Positions 32,225 through 42,171 of a stretch of 64,000 nt of DNA are shown one piece after another. The notes beneath the pieces are model-generated. The model made no database searches. It had not been told where the DNA came from and was given only the letters and a program-made list of their open reading frames with translations. Source of the stretch: Nocardia sp. MH4 (lineage in GTDB: Bacteria > Actinomycetota > Actinomycetes > Mycobacteriales > Mycobacteriaceae); contig NZ_LPNR01000135.1 in the NCBI RefSeq assembly GCF_019266065.1, positions 1 through 64,000 on the forward strand. Direction: 5' to 3'. How positions within the stretch are numbered: the stretch's first letter is position 1; each line of letters opens with the position of its first letter. The translations under genes and the position numbers were made by a program.

Positions 32225-32980
32225 CTAACCGTCGCCCGGCCGCGCCGCGCCGCCGCGGCCGGGTGCGGTGGTGGTCAGCCAGGTGGCGAGCACCGCGGAG
32301 GCGGCGGTGTCGGCGGACAGGGCCGCGTGCTCCTCGGTGGTCAACTCGACGGCGTCCAGCTCCGCCCGCCAGTGCGCGAGCCGTTCGGGTTCCTCGGTCG
32401 CGACCGCGATCTCGGCCAGCGCGGCGAAGGTGCGGGCCCGCTCGGGAGCCGACGCGGCCGTGGCGAACCGGCGCAGACCAGTTTCCAGGACCCGGGCGGC
32501 CGCCTTGTCGTCGTTCTTGAAATCGCGCAGGATGCGGGCATTGTCGAGGACCCTGGCCAGCCCGGTCAGCGCCCGCGAGCCGCCGTACTCGACGTCCATC
32601 GGCTCGTCGCGCTGGATCACCAGCAGGGTGTTCCCGACAGGATCGACGAGGGAGAACCGGGACTGTCCCGGCCGGAACCGGGTGATCCGGGGCATCCCCT
32701 TGGCGGGGATCTTGCCGTAGTGGGCCCGCAGCGCCGTGGTGAAGTCGGCGTGGCGGGCGGCGACATCGTCGACCATCACCAGCGCCCCCACGTGTTCGGT
32801 GGGCAGCTCGACCCCGGGCGGCGCGGGCGCGAAATGCAGTGCGCACCCGTGGCCTTCGACCGCGCCATAGACATAAGGCCTGGACTGCTCGTAGGTGACG
32901 GTGTAACCGAGCGCCTGATAGAACGCCAAGGTGCTCGGCAGATCGCCACTCCACAGCATCGGCACGGCGGTATCGGACAT
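32225..32980 (-). CDS. VOC (glyoxalase/bleomycin-resistance-like) protein with C-terminal extension
   Basis: This 251-residue protein has an N-terminal VOC domain (MLWSGDLPSTLAFYQALGYTVTYEQSRPYVYGAVEGHGCALHFAP and RFSLVDPVGNTLLVIQRD, about 8-125). It then has an extra ~125-residue alpha-helical region rich in alanine and glutamate (VLDNARILRDFKNDDKAAARVLETGLRRFATAA...LDAVELTTEEHAALS). ATG 32980 follows GGAAGGA. The extension is unusual for single-VOC proteins and looks like a TPR-like helical repeat. No catalytic metal site is obvious. Function unknown; antibiotic binding or a lyase-like role are possibilities. Confidence 0.72.
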   Translation of the reverse strand: MSDTAVPMLWSGDLPSTLAFYQALGYTVTYEQSRPYVYGAVEGHGCALHFAPAPPGVELPTEHVGALVMVDDVAARHADFTTALRAHYGKIPAKGMPRITRFRPGQSRFSLVDPVGNTLLVIQRDEPMDVEYGGSRALTGLARVLDNARILRDFKNDDKAAARVLETGLRRFATAASAPERARTFAALAEIAVATEEPERLAHWRAELDAVELTTEEHAALSADTAASAVLATWLTTTAPGRGGAARPGDG

Positions 32981-33062
32981 CGGGATCCTTCCGGAGAACG
33001 GGTCGGTCGGATCCGAGGTTAGGAACAGTCGCGCGAAACCGCCCATAACTCGTCGGCCGCGC

Positions 33063-33224
33063 TCAGCGGCCGCTCGGCGGTGATCCGCGCGGCACACCGG
33101 ATCGGAGGACATTCGCCAGGGCGCACACCAGCACCTCGTGCCCCTGCGTGCGCAGCCGCACCGCGAGGGCGAGTAGCGGCTGCACCGCACCGCGCGGCGT
33201 GATCGTCGACACGAGAACCCGCGT
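33063..33224 (-). pseudogene. N-terminal remnant of a UGT-type glycosyltransferase
   Basis: The 395-bp gap between the VOC and PPOX genes holds a short reading (minus strand) TRVLVSTITPRGAVQPLLALAVRLRTQGHEVLVCA, the unmistakable start of GT-B glycosyltransferases of the UGT family (normally RVLxST..SRGDVQPxxALAxxLxxxGHEV). It ends in a stop at 33063 after about 53 codons. The rest of a ~400-residue enzyme is missing. With GTG 33212 as start it would be a 49-residue peptide. Most likely it is a decayed fragment; nothing else is seen in the gap. Confidence 0.5.
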
Positions 33225-33375
33225 GTCACACCCCGTCCCGCGTCCGGATCTCGGCGCGCGAACCGCGGTTGCGTACCCTCTGGCCGCACCTGCGGCGATC
33301 CTCGTCGGCCGGTTGACGATGACGGGGAACGCGGTGGCCGCTGCCGTGCGCGGCGGATGTCACTAGGCTGCGGGC

Positions 33376-33756
33376 ATGACCAACCGCCTCGGCGAGCTGC
33401 AGACCGCGAACTTCGTTCTCCTCACCACGTTCCGCAAGGACGGCACCCCGGTGGGCACCGCCGTGTGGGCCGTCGCCCGCGAGGACAAACTGTTCGTGTG
33501 GACCGTCACCGACAGCTGGAAAGTGAAGCGGATCCGCCGCAATCCCGACGTGACCCTGCAGCCGTGCGACGCGCGCGGCAAGGCGCACGGCGACGTCGTC
33601 ACCGGCACCGCCCGCATCCTCGACGCCGCCGAGACCGAGCAGGTGCGCTCCTGGCTGCGCCGCAAGTACTGGCTGACCGGCCCGCTGGTCATCCTCGCCA
33701 GCAACCTGCGCCGGGGCAAGGCTGGCACCATCGGCATCGAGATCACGCCCGCCTGA
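33376..33756 (+). CDS. PPOX-class (F420-dependent) oxidoreductase
   Basis: This 126-residue split-barrel protein has LGELQTANFVLLTTFRKDGTPVGTAVWAVAREDKLFVWTVTDSWKVKRIRRNPDVTLQPCDARG and C-terminal RKYWLTGPLVILASNLRRGKAGTIGIEI. This is the pattern of the PPOX/FDOR-B family found in mycobacteria and nocardiae, many of which bind F420. The substrate is not known. TAGGCT lies 6 nt before the ATG, so the transcript is probably leaderless. It stands alone. Confidence 0.8.
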   Translation: MTNRLGELQTANFVLLTTFRKDGTPVGTAVWAVAREDKLFVWTVTDSWKVKRIRRNPDVTLQPCDARGKAHGDVVTGTARILDAAETEQVRSWLRRKYWLTGPLVILASNLRRGKAGTIGIEITPA

Positions 33757-33832
33757 CAGATCGACCGAAGCAGTACCCAGTACCCGGGGTATCGGATAAC
33801 GTGGGCTCAGCGGAACCTCCGAAGGGACTCAC

Positions 33833-35122
33833 ATGGCCGACAAACGCACCCGCGCCGTCGTCGTCGCGGGCGCGCGCACGCCGTTCGTGCGCGCGTTCAC
33901 CGATTTCACCCGCCTCGACAGCATCGCCCTGGCCGGCGCCGCTGTGCGCGGACTGATCGAGCGCACCGGGATCGCGCCGGGGGAGATCCAGTCGATCGTG
34001 TGGGGCGGGGTGGTGCTGCCGAGCCACGCGCCCAACATCGCCCGTGAAGTGGCACTCGACCTGGAACTGGACTTCGGGTGCGAGGGCTACACGGTGACCA
34101 GGGCGTGCGCGTCGGGTCTGCAGGCAATCACCTCGGCGGCCGCGGCCATCGAACGCGGCGAGTACGACATCATGATCGCCGGTGGCAGCGACTCCACCAG
34201 CAATGCCGAGATCAAGCTTCCGCAGAAGGTCGTGCACGCCGTCGCGCCGGTGGCGCTGGGCAAGCCGAAGCCCAAGGACTACCTCGACGTGGTCCGTCAG
34301 CTCGCGCCGTTCACCGACATCCTGCCGCGTCAGCCCAAGATCTCCGAGCGCACCACCGGCGAGGTGATGGGCGAGTCCGCCGAGAAGATGGCCAGGATCA
34401 ACGGCATCTCCCGCGCCGACCAGGACGAGTTCGCAGCCCGCTCGCACCACCGCGCCGCGGCCGCCATCGCCTCGGGCCGCTTCGACGACGAAGTGGTCCC
34501 GGTGACCACCCCGTCGGGCACGCGGATCGAGACCGACGGCCTGGTCCGCGCGAACACCAGCGTCGACAAACTCGCGACACTGCAGCCGGTGTTCGCCAAG
34601 GGCGGCACGGTCACCGCGGGCAATGCCAGCCCGCTCACCGACGGCGCCTCGGCGGTGCTGCTCATGAGCGAGGAGAAGGCCCGCGCCCTCGGCTTCACCC
34701 CGCTGGCGGCCCTGCGCTCCTGGAGTTTCGTCAGTGTCGACCCCGCCGACCAGGTCCTCATCGGCCCCGCGATCTCCATGCCACGCGCCCTCGACAAGGC
34801 GGGCATGACCCTGGCCGACATCGACCTCGTCGACATCCACGAGGCCTTCGCCGCCCAGACCCTCTCGGTCCTGCGCATGCTGGAAAGCCCCGACTGGGCC
34901 AAGTCGCGTCTCGACCGCGACGAGCCGGTCGGCACCGTGGACATCGACAAACTCAACGTCCACGGCGGCTCCATTTCCCTGGGCCACCCCTTCGGCGCCA
35001 CCGGCGCCCGCATGGTCACCACCATGGCCAACGAACTGGCCCGCACCGGCAAACAGACCGCCCTGCTCGGCATCTGCGCCGCCGGCGGCATCGGCGCGTC
35101 CGCCGTCCTCGAACGCGTGTGA
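33833..35122 (+). CDS. Acetyl-CoA C-acyltransferase (thiolase, FadI-like)
   Basis: This 429-residue thiolase cleaves 3-ketoacyl-CoA in beta-oxidation or condenses acyl-CoAs. The active-site residues are Cys92 in TRACASGLQ, the His in DIHEAFAAQT and the C-terminal Cys in LLGICAAGGIGA, with GHPFGATGAR conserved. Length and the MGESAEKMARINGISRADQDEFA segment match the trifunctional-partner FadI/Rv0859-type group. It converges on the TldE gene with only 9 bp between stops. No hydratase partner gene is next to it, so its beta-oxidation partners must be encoded elsewhere. Confidence 0.9.
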   Translation: MADKRTRAVVVAGARTPFVRAFTDFTRLDSIALAGAAVRGLIERTGIAPGEIQSIVWGGVVLPSHAPNIAREVALDLELDFGCEGYTVTRACASGLQAITSAAAAIERGEYDIMIAGGSDSTSNAEIKLPQKVVHAVAPVALGKPKPKDYLDVVRQLAPFTDILPRQPKISERTTGEVMGESAEKMARINGISRADQDEFAARSHHRAAAAIASGRFDDEVVPVTTPSGTRIETDGLVRANTSVDKLATLQPVFAKGGTVTAGNASPLTDGASAVLLMSEEKARALGFTPLAALRSWSFVSVDPADQVLIGPAISMPRALDKAGMTLADIDLVDIHEAFAAQTLSVLRMLESPDWAKSRLDRDEPVGTVDIDKLNVHGGSISLGHPFGATGARMVTTMANELARTGKQTALLGICAAGGIGASAVLERV

Positions 35123-35131
35123 GCCGACGAC

Positions 35132-36526
35132 CTACGTCGCCTGGCTCACCGAGGACATGTGGAAGTCGGGGATGCGCAGGGGCGGCATGGCGGTGCGGGT
35201 GAACCAGTCCTTCCATTCGCGGGGGAGGGTGATCTCGGTGGCGCCGGCTTCGGTGATGCGCCGCAGCAGGTCCAGGGGGCTCTCGTTGAAGCGGAAGTTG
35301 TTGACGGCGGCCGTGACCCGGCCGTCTTCGACGAGGTAGACGCCGTCGCGGGTGAGGCCGGTGAGCAGGAGAGTGGCCGGGTCGACCTCGCGGATGTACC
35401 AGAGGCAGGTCAGCAGGAGGCCGCGTTCGGTGCGGGCGATCATGTCGTCCAGGGACGCGTCGGAGCCGCCGGTGAGGAGCAGGTTCTCACCGGGAACGGT
35501 GGCGGGAGCCGAGAATTCGGCGGCGGTGGCGCGGGGGTAGACCAGTGATTCGATGACGCCGGCGCCGATCCAGTCGACGCGCTGGGCGGACAGGCCGTTG
35601 TCGAACACCGACAGCGACTCCGACGACGACGGGGTCGCCACGAAGGGGCGGTATTCCAGGCCGCTCGCGTTCGGGTCGGAGTAGAGGGTCAGCGGAATGT
35701 CGCTGAGCCGCTCACCGATCCGGGTGCCGCCCGCGCGGGAGAACGCGGTGTGGCCCTCGTGCGCGCCGCGGCCCTCCATCGTCCAGGCGAGGTAGATCAT
35801 CAAGTCGGCCACCGCCGACGGCGGCAGCAGCGTCTCGTAGCGGCCCGCGGGCAGGTCGACGCGGGTGGCCGACCAGTCCAGTCGCCGCGACAGCTCGGCC
35901 AGCAGGCCGGGCGTGTCGACATCGGTGAAGTCGGCGGTGCCGACACCTACCCAGGCGCTGGCCAGATCGGCGCCCTCGCCGTGCTTTCCGTTGATCTCGA
36001 CCGAGCCGGTGGGCTGGCTGAACCGGCGGCGGATGCCGGTGGAGGTGCCCAGCCAGGTGGTGTGCAGCTGGTGATGGGCGAAACCGTAGAGGCGGTCGGT
36101 ACCGTCGAAACCGGTTGACAGGTCGCGGGCGAGACCGGCGAACACGTCGATCTCGGTGGCGCCGGGCGCGTGGTCCCACGTGGCGGTGTCGTCGACCGTG
36201 GGTTCGAGCAGCGGCATCGCGTCGCGGGCCGGGGTCGCCGTGCGAGCGGCCTCCTCGCTGGCGCGCACCACGGCCTCGATCTCGGCCGGATCGACACTGG
36301 TGGAGCTGATGCTGCCGACGCGGGCGGCGTTCGGGCCGTCCCGGAACACCGAGATCACCGCCCAGTCGCGTGACACCGACGACCCGTTGGTGGTCATCGA
36401 GTTGCCCGCCCAGCGCAGCGACGCCTCGTGCGCGTCGGTGACGATCACGATCGCCTCGTCGGCCTTCGACGCCGCCAGCGCGCGCTCGACCACCGCGCCC
36501 GCGGGGAACACACCCGATGCACTCAC
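35132..36526 (-). CDS. pmbA: TldE/PmbA-type metallopeptidase subunit
   Basis: TldE forms a heterodimeric protease with TldD that degrades or trims unfolded peptides and matures some peptide natural products. This 464-residue protein has the TldE pattern: IVIVTDAHEASLRWAGNSMTTNG near the N-terminus, LPPSAVADLMIYLAWTMEGRGAHEGHTAFSRAGGTRIGERLSD in the middle and LLLTGLTRDGVYLVEDGRV near the C-terminus. The GTG start at 36526 overlaps the TldD stop by 4 bp (GTGA), so the subunits are translationally coupled. No zinc motif is expected in this subunit. Confidence 0.88.
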   Translation of the reverse strand: MSASGVFPAGAVVERALAASKADEAIVIVTDAHEASLRWAGNSMTTNGSSVSRDWAVISVFRDGPNAARVGSISSTSVDPAEIEAVVRASEEAARTATPARDAMPLLEPTVDDTATWDHAPGATEIDVFAGLARDLSTGFDGTDRLYGFAHHQLHTTWLGTSTGIRRRFSQPTGSVEINGKHGEGADLASAWVGVGTADFTDVDTPGLLAELSRRLDWSATRVDLPAGRYETLLPPSAVADLMIYLAWTMEGRGAHEGHTAFSRAGGTRIGERLSDIPLTLYSDPNASGLEYRPFVATPSSSESLSVFDNGLSAQRVDWIGAGVIESLVYPRATAAEFSAPATVPGENLLLTGGSDASLDDMIARTERGLLLTCLWYIREVDPATLLLTGLTRDGVYLVEDGRVTAAVNNFRFNESPLDLLRRITEAGATEITLPREWKDWFTRTAMPPLRIPDFHMSSVSQAT

Positions 36527-38052
36527 TGGCCACCCTCCGTCCGGGTATTGAGAATGTTGACCCCGCGCACCAGCACCGACGGGCAGCCATGGCTCACGGC
36601 CGCCACCTGACCGGGCTGGGCCTTGCCGCAGTTGAACGCGCCGCCGAGCTGCCAGGTGCTCGGCCCGCCGACCGCCTCCATCGCACCCCAGAAATCGGTG
36701 GTCGTCGCCTGGTAGGCGACATCGCGCAGCTGGCCGGCCAGCTCCCCGTTGCGAATCCGGAAGAACCGCTGCCCGGTGAACTGGAAGTTGTAGCGCTGCA
36801 TGTCGATCGACCACGACTTGTCGCCGACGATGTAGATGCCGTCGGAGACCCGCGAGATCAACTCGGCGGTCGTCGTGTCGCGCTCCGGATCCGGCTGCAG
36901 CGAGACGTTCGCCATCCGCTGGATCGGCACGTGGTGCGGCGAATCGGCGTAGGAGCAGCCGTTGGACCGGTCCAGGCCGAGGCGCGGGGCGAACACCCGG
37001 TCGAGCTGGTAGCCGACCAGGACGCCGCCACGCACCAGATCCCACTGCTGGCCCGCCACGCCGTCGTCGTCGTAGCCGACCGTGGCCAGGCCGTTGACCT
37101 GGGTGCGGTCTCCGGTGACGTGCATGATCGGGGTGCCGTAGCGCAGCGTGCCGAGCTTGTCCGGGGTGGCGAACGAGGTACCCGCGTAGGCGGATTCGTA
37201 GCCGATGGCCCGGTCGTACTCGGTGGCGTGGCCGATGGACTCGTGAATGGTCAGCCACAGGTTGGTCGGGTCGATGACGAGGTCGGTGGGACCGGCGACG
37301 ACGCTGGGCGCCTTCACCTTCTCGGCGAGCCACTCCGGGATTCGCGCGAGTTCGCCCGCCCAGTCCCAGGTTCCGTCGGCACCGGTGACGTATTCCCAGC
37401 CGCGGCCCGCGGGCGCGGCGAGGGTGCGCATGGTCTCGAAGACCCCGGCGGCGGCGTCGACGGTGATCGCCTCGAGCTGCGGATGCAGCCGCACCCGCTG
37501 CTGGGTGATCGACGAGCCCGCTGTGTCGGCGTAGAAGACCTGCTCCTTGACCTGCAGCACCGACGCGGTCACGTGATCGACGCCGTCGGCGGCCGAGAGG
37601 CGCTCCGAATAGTCCTGCAGCAGTGCCACTTTGTCGGCTGTCGGCACCGTGAACGGGTCGAGGTCGTAGGCCGACACCCACGACACGTCCGCGTAGCGCG
37701 GCTCGTCGGCGAGTTCCACCCGCTCCCGGTTGAGCGAACGCAGCGTGGTCGCGACGGTGACCGCCCGCCGGGCCACCTCGGCGGCGGTGTCGGGGGTGAG
37801 CGCGGCGTGGGAAGCGAAACCCCAGGTGCCGTCGACGATCACGCGTACGGCCAGGCCGAGTTCGGTCGAGTCGGTGACGGCCTCGACCCGCCCGTCGCGC
37901 AAGCGGATGGACTGGGTCACCAGTCGCTGCACCCGCAGATCGGCATGCTCGGCACCGGCCGCCCGGGCCGCCGACAGCGCGGCCTCGGCCAGCGCGCGCA
38001 AGCCGAGTGCGCGGAACTCCTCGTCCACTTCTCCGGAAGTCGCGGTAGTCAC
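36523..38052 (-). CDS. tldD: TldD-type zinc metallopeptidase
   Basis: This 509-residue catalytic subunit carries the zinc motif HESIGHATEYD (His-Glu-x3-His) near residue 265, and the C-terminal GAFNCGKAQPGQVAAVSHGCPSVLVRGVNILNT with the cysteine common in TldD. GTG 38052 is taken as start because TAGCGT lies 7 nt upstream, as in other leaderless genes of the window; a GTG at 38076 would include that box. It is followed by tldE with a 4-bp overlap. It could act on a ribosomally made peptide, but no precursor is nearby. Confidence 0.88.
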   Translation of the reverse strand: MTTATSGEVDEEFRALGLRALAEAALSAARAAGAEHADLRVQRLVTQSIRLRDGRVEAVTDSTELGLAVRVIVDGTWGFASHAALTPDTAAEVARRAVTVATTLRSLNRERVELADEPRYADVSWVSAYDLDPFTVPTADKVALLQDYSERLSAADGVDHVTASVLQVKEQVFYADTAGSSITQQRVRLHPQLEAITVDAAAGVFETMRTLAAPAGRGWEYVTGADGTWDWAGELARIPEWLAEKVKAPSVVAGPTDLVIDPTNLWLTIHESIGHATEYDRAIGYESAYAGTSFATPDKLGTLRYGTPIMHVTGDRTQVNGLATVGYDDDGVAGQQWDLVRGGVLVGYQLDRVFAPRLGLDRSNGCSYADSPHHVPIQRMANVSLQPDPERDTTTAELISRVSDGIYIVGDKSWSIDMQRYNFQFTGQRFFRIRNGELAGQLRDVAYQATTTDFWGAMEAVGGPSTWQLGGAFNCGKAQPGQVAAVSHGCPSVLVRGVNILNTRTEGGQ

Positions 38053-38228
38053 CCGGCCTACGCTAGCCGGTGGCACCGACAGGCGGGAGCCGTGCCCGGG
38101 ATTGCCGCCACTGCCAGGGCACCTTTCGTGTCAAGGTGCGCGAAACCCCGGTTCCGGCAGTCACAACCGTGACGCGCTGATTCCGGTCCTCCCGCCGCGA
38201 CGGCCCTCGATGCCGTAGGGTGCCCGCC

Positions 38229-38879
38229 GTGCCGCCATCCGCCCTCCGCGATCGAAAAAGGGAACGAACCCGTCGTGCGATCCTTATGGCCGCCGTCGGA
38301 TTGTTCGAGGCCAGAGGCTATGAGGAAACGACCGTGGCCGACATCGCGGCCGAGGCCGAGGTCGGCACCCGGACCTTCTTCAACTACTTCGCGAGCAAGG
38401 AAGAACTGCTCTTCCCCGAACCCGACGAACGGGTGCGCGCCGCCGTCGCGGCGATCGCCACCCGGCGGCCGGGGGAACGACCCGTCGAGGTGTTGCTGCG
38501 CGCGCTGCGCGCCGCGGGCGACAACCCCGCCGAGCATCTCGCCGACGATCTGAACTCCCGGGTCGCGGCGCTGCGCGCGCAGGTCTCGCGCACCGTGCCC
38601 GCGGTGAGCGGCCGGGCCGCGCACGCTCAGCTCGTCGCGCAGCGCGAGATCGCCCGCCAGTTGCACAGCGCCTTCCCGCACGAGCTCGACGAGGTCGGCG
38701 CGGCGGCGCTGGTCGGTGCGGTCGTCGGCGCGGTCTCGGGGGCGCTGACGGTGCTGTTCCAGCAGCCCCAGCACGGCATCGACGACGGCGAACGACTACA
38801 TCGCAAGATCCACGAGACCACCTCGCGGGTGCTGCAGCCGTGGCTGGCCGCCTCGGCCCCGGTCGAGCCGGCGCGCTAA
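38229..38879 (+). CDS. TetR family transcriptional regulator
   Basis: This 216-residue regulator has an N-terminal HTH (ALRDRKRERTRRAILMAAVGLFEARGYEETTVADIAAEAEVGTRTFFNYFASKEELLF) of the type whose recognition helix ends GTRTFFNYF. The C-terminal domain has a hydrophobic VGAVVGAVSGALTVLFQ helix. TAGGGT lies 7 nt before GTG 38229, so a leaderless start is chosen over GTG 38220. Its stop overlaps that of the convergent TauE gene by 4 bp. The target is unknown; the divergent tldD gene is a candidate since the starts are 176 bp apart. Confidence 0.83.
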   Translation: MPPSALRDRKRERTRRAILMAAVGLFEARGYEETTVADIAAEAEVGTRTFFNYFASKEELLFPEPDERVRAAVAAIATRRPGERPVEVLLRALRAAGDNPAEHLADDLNSRVAALRAQVSRTVPAVSGRAAHAQLVAQREIARQLHSAFPHELDEVGAAALVGAVVGAVSGALTVLFQQPQHGIDDGERLHRKIHETTSRVLQPWLAASAPVEPAR

Positions 38880-39643
38880 CCGAACTGCTGCCAGCCCAGC
38901 CGGATCACCATCACCACGACCACGACCAGCAGTACGATCCGCACGAAACCGGCGCCCTTGGCCAGCGCCATCCGCGAACCGACCAGCGCGCCCGCGACAT
39001 TCGCGACCGCCATGCCCGCGCCGAGGCCCCACAGGATGTGCCCGGTCGCACCGAGGAACAGCAGCGCGCCGAGATTCGATCCGCAGTTGATCACCTTCGC
39101 CATGGCCGCGGCCCGCACGAACTCGGTGCCGAGCAGCGTCGCGAAGGTGATGATCAGGAACGTACCGGTGCCCGGCCCGAGCAGGCCGTCGTAGAGGCCG
39201 ATCAGGCCGGCGGCCAGCGCCACCACCAGGATCACCTTGCGGCGCGTCGGCGGATGGGTCGCCATGGTCATGCCGATCGAAGGTCGCAGCGTGACGAACA
39301 GCGCCACCCCGACCAGCACCACCATGACCAGGGGAATGAACAGCTCGCGGTCGATCAGCGAGACCGCCGCCGCGCCGCAGGCCGCGGCGATCGCGGCGAT
39401 CACCGCGCCCGGAATCAGCACCTTCCACTGCATCGGCACCCGGCGCGCGAAGGTGATCACCGCGGTCGCCGTGCCGGAGAACGCGGCCAGCTTGTTGGTG
39501 CCGAGCGCCGTCTGCGGGGCGATGCCGGGCGCGACCAGGAACAGCGTCGGCAGGATGATCAATCCGCCGCCGCCGACCACCGCGTCGACCCATCCCGCCG
39601 CGGCCGCGGCCACCAGCAGGACCGTCCAGTCTCCTAGTTGCAC
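38876..39643 (-). CDS. TauE/SafE family anion permease
   Basis: This ~255-residue membrane protein has about eight hydrophobic segments, with the duplicated family motif visible as GWVDAVVGGGGLIILPTLFL...LGTNKLAAFSGTATAVITF in the first half and GLYDGLLGPGTGTFLIITFATLLG...AKVINCGSNLGALLFL in the second. These proteins export sulfite or organosulfur anions, among others. GTG 39643 is chosen; a TTG at 39655 would add four residues. It faces the histidine kinase gene across 72 bp. Confidence 0.85.
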   Translation of the reverse strand: MQLGDWTVLLVAAAAAGWVDAVVGGGGLIILPTLFLVAPGIAPQTALGTNKLAAFSGTATAVITFARRVPMQWKVLIPGAVIAAIAAACGAAAVSLIDRELFIPLVMVVLVGVALFVTLRPSIGMTMATHPPTRRKVILVVALAAGLIGLYDGLLGPGTGTFLIITFATLLGTEFVRAAAMAKVINCGSNLGALLFLGATGHILWGLGAGMAVANVAGALVGSRMALAKGAGFVRIVLLVVVVVMVIRLGWQQFG

Positions 39644-39715
39644 CGGACCAGGCAATCAAGATCACGCCCGGAAAGCCAACCGGGTCCGGCCGCACCCGGC
39701 CATTAGGCTGGGCCG

Positions 39716-40888
39716 GTGCGCCGGTTCAGCTTGTGGCTTCGCGGCCGACCCATCGTCGCCGACTCCGTCCTCGCGCTGTTTCTCATGGTGCTCGACGCGC
39801 TCGGCGTCGGCGACGAGCACCACAAGGTCGCCTACCTGGTCTTTTCGCTGATCCTGCCGTTGCCGCTGATCCTGCGCCGGGTCTATCCGCGGGCGATGGC
39901 GGCGGTGATGTTCGTGCTCTCGGTGCTGTGCACCCTGGTCGGATATCTGACGGGCGACGACACCTCCGGACACGTCGCGCTGATCGGGCTCGGCGTGCTG
40001 CTCTACACCCTCGTCGCCTATGTCGGCAGGCGGGACGGGCTCATCTACCTCGGCTGCCTCGCGACCGACCTGGCCCTGTCGGTCCTGGTCCTGCGCGAGC
40101 CCAAGGGCGGCGATCTGGCGCTCGTCGGTGTGATCTACGCGCTGTGCTGGACGCTGGCCGAGTTCAACGGCGCCCGCCACGCCTACGACGCCGAGGTCGC
40201 GGCCCGGCTCGCCGTCGCCGACTACGACAAGGAACGCCGCGCCCACGAGGCCGTGGCCGCCGAACGCACCCGCATCGCCCGGGAACTGCACGACGTGGTC
40301 GCGCACGCGGTGAGCGTCATCATCGTGCAGGCCGACGGCGCGAAGTACGCCCTGCGCCACGACCCCGACACCGCCGAACGCGCGCTCGCGACCATCGCGG
40401 GCACCGGCCGCGACGCGCTGCGCGAACTGCGCCGCACCGTGGCACTGCTGCGCACCGAGCACGCGCCGGAACTGCTGCCCCAGCACGGCAGCGCGGGCAT
40501 CGCGAAACTGGCCGAGCTGATGCGCGACGCCGGTCTGGCCGTCGATCTCGAACTGACCGGCGAACTCGACGACATCACCCCCGAGGTCAGCCTGGGCGTG
40601 CACCGCATCGTCCAGGAATCGCTCACCAACACCCTGCGCCACGCCGGGGCGAGCCCGAAGGCGACCGTGCGGGTGCAGCGCCGCGAGGACGACATCCTGG
40701 TCGAGGTGACCGACAGCGGCGGCCTGCCCGTGCACGCGCCGTCCACCGAGATCCCGGGCGGGGGCATGGGCCTGGTCGGCATGCGCGAACGGGTCGCGGT
40801 GCTCGGCGGCACCCTGTCCGCGGGCCGGACCGCCGACGGTCGCTGGCGGGTCCTCGCCACCCTCCCGCTGCGCGCCGAAGGCGACTGA
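39716..40888 (+). CDS. Sensor histidine kinase (NarL-type partner)
   Basis: This 390-residue membrane kinase has about five N-terminal transmembrane segments (roughly 12-145), a HisKA_3 dimerisation helix with His192 in ARELHDVVAHAVSVII, and an HATPase domain (HRIVQESLTNTLRHAGA, VTDSGG, GGMGLVGMRERV). No large periplasmic sensor is present, so it is an intramembrane-sensing kinase. GTG 39716 lies 6 nt after a TAGGCT -10 box: a leaderless start. Its partner begins 21 bp downstream. The signal is unknown. Confidence 0.9.
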   Translation: MRRFSLWLRGRPIVADSVLALFLMVLDALGVGDEHHKVAYLVFSLILPLPLILRRVYPRAMAAVMFVLSVLCTLVGYLTGDDTSGHVALIGLGVLLYTLVAYVGRRDGLIYLGCLATDLALSVLVLREPKGGDLALVGVIYALCWTLAEFNGARHAYDAEVAARLAVADYDKERRAHEAVAAERTRIARELHDVVAHAVSVIIVQADGAKYALRHDPDTAERALATIAGTGRDALRELRRTVALLRTEHAPELLPQHGSAGIAKLAELMRDAGLAVDLELTGELDDITPEVSLGVHRIVQESLTNTLRHAGASPKATVRVQRREDDILVEVTDSGGLPVHAPSTEIPGGGMGLVGMRERVAVLGGTLSAGRTADGRWRVLATLPLRAEGD

Positions 40889-40909
40889 TCCGCCCGCTAT
40901 GGTTGGGAA

Positions 40910-41569
<660 letters not shown>

Positions 41570-41632
41570 GGCGGCCGGGAGAAAAATCGGACGCTCGTGC
41601 GTTGAGGGGGTAGATCGTCCGAAAGGATCGCC

Positions 41633-42127
41633 ATGACCGCCGTGCTGTTCGTGCTCTACCTCGTCGTCGAGATCGCCGCGTTCGTCGGCCTGGCCCAGCT
41701 GATCGGCGCCGGCTGGGCTCTGCTGGCGCTGATCGCGGTGTCCGGTGTCGGCTTGCTGCTGCTGGGCGCCCAGGGCAGGCGCGTGTTCGACCGGTTCCGC
41801 CGGGCCGCGCGCGGCGAGGTCACCGCCGAGAGCGCGGTCGCGGACGGGCTGCTGGTGGCCACCGGCTCGGTGCTGCTGTTCGTGCCCGGCCTGGTCACCG
41901 GACTCGTCGGCCTGCTCGCGCTGTTCCCGCCGACCAGGGCGCTGATCCGGCCGGTGCTGGAGAAGCTCGGGACGCGGCGCTTCGGTCCGCTGCCGTCGTT
42001 CGCGCCGTCGCCGTATCGCGGAATGGTGGTCGATGCCGACAGCGGCGATGTGGTCGACGGGGTCGTCGTCGGGCAGTGGTACGACGACGGGCACTCCGCC
42101 GGGCCGCGCGCGCTCGGGTCCGCCTGA
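41633..42127 (+). CDS. fxsA: FxsA family membrane protein
   Basis: This 164-residue protein has four hydrophobic segments in its first 105 residues with the FxsA pattern VEIAAFVGLAQLIGAGWALLALIAVSGVGLLLLGAQGRRVFDRFRRAARGE and LVATGSVLLFVPGLVTGLVGLLALFPPTRAL, then a soluble tail. FxsA is a cytoplasmic-membrane protein affecting phage exclusion in E. coli; its role in actinobacteria is unknown. In M. tuberculosis the homologue (Rv2053c) heads the same block of genes as here: fxsA, amidohydrolase, lnt. Confidence 0.85.
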   Translation: MTAVLFVLYLVVEIAAFVGLAQLIGAGWALLALIAVSGVGLLLLGAQGRRVFDRFRRAARGEVTAESAVADGLLVATGSVLLFVPGLVTGLVGLLALFPPTRALIRPVLEKLGTRRFGPLPSFAPSPYRGMVVDADSGDVVDGVVVGQWYDDGHSAGPRALGSA

Positions 42128-42171
42128 GCCGAGTATTCCCGCCCGGCCTGGGAAGGGTCTACAGTGTGCCG

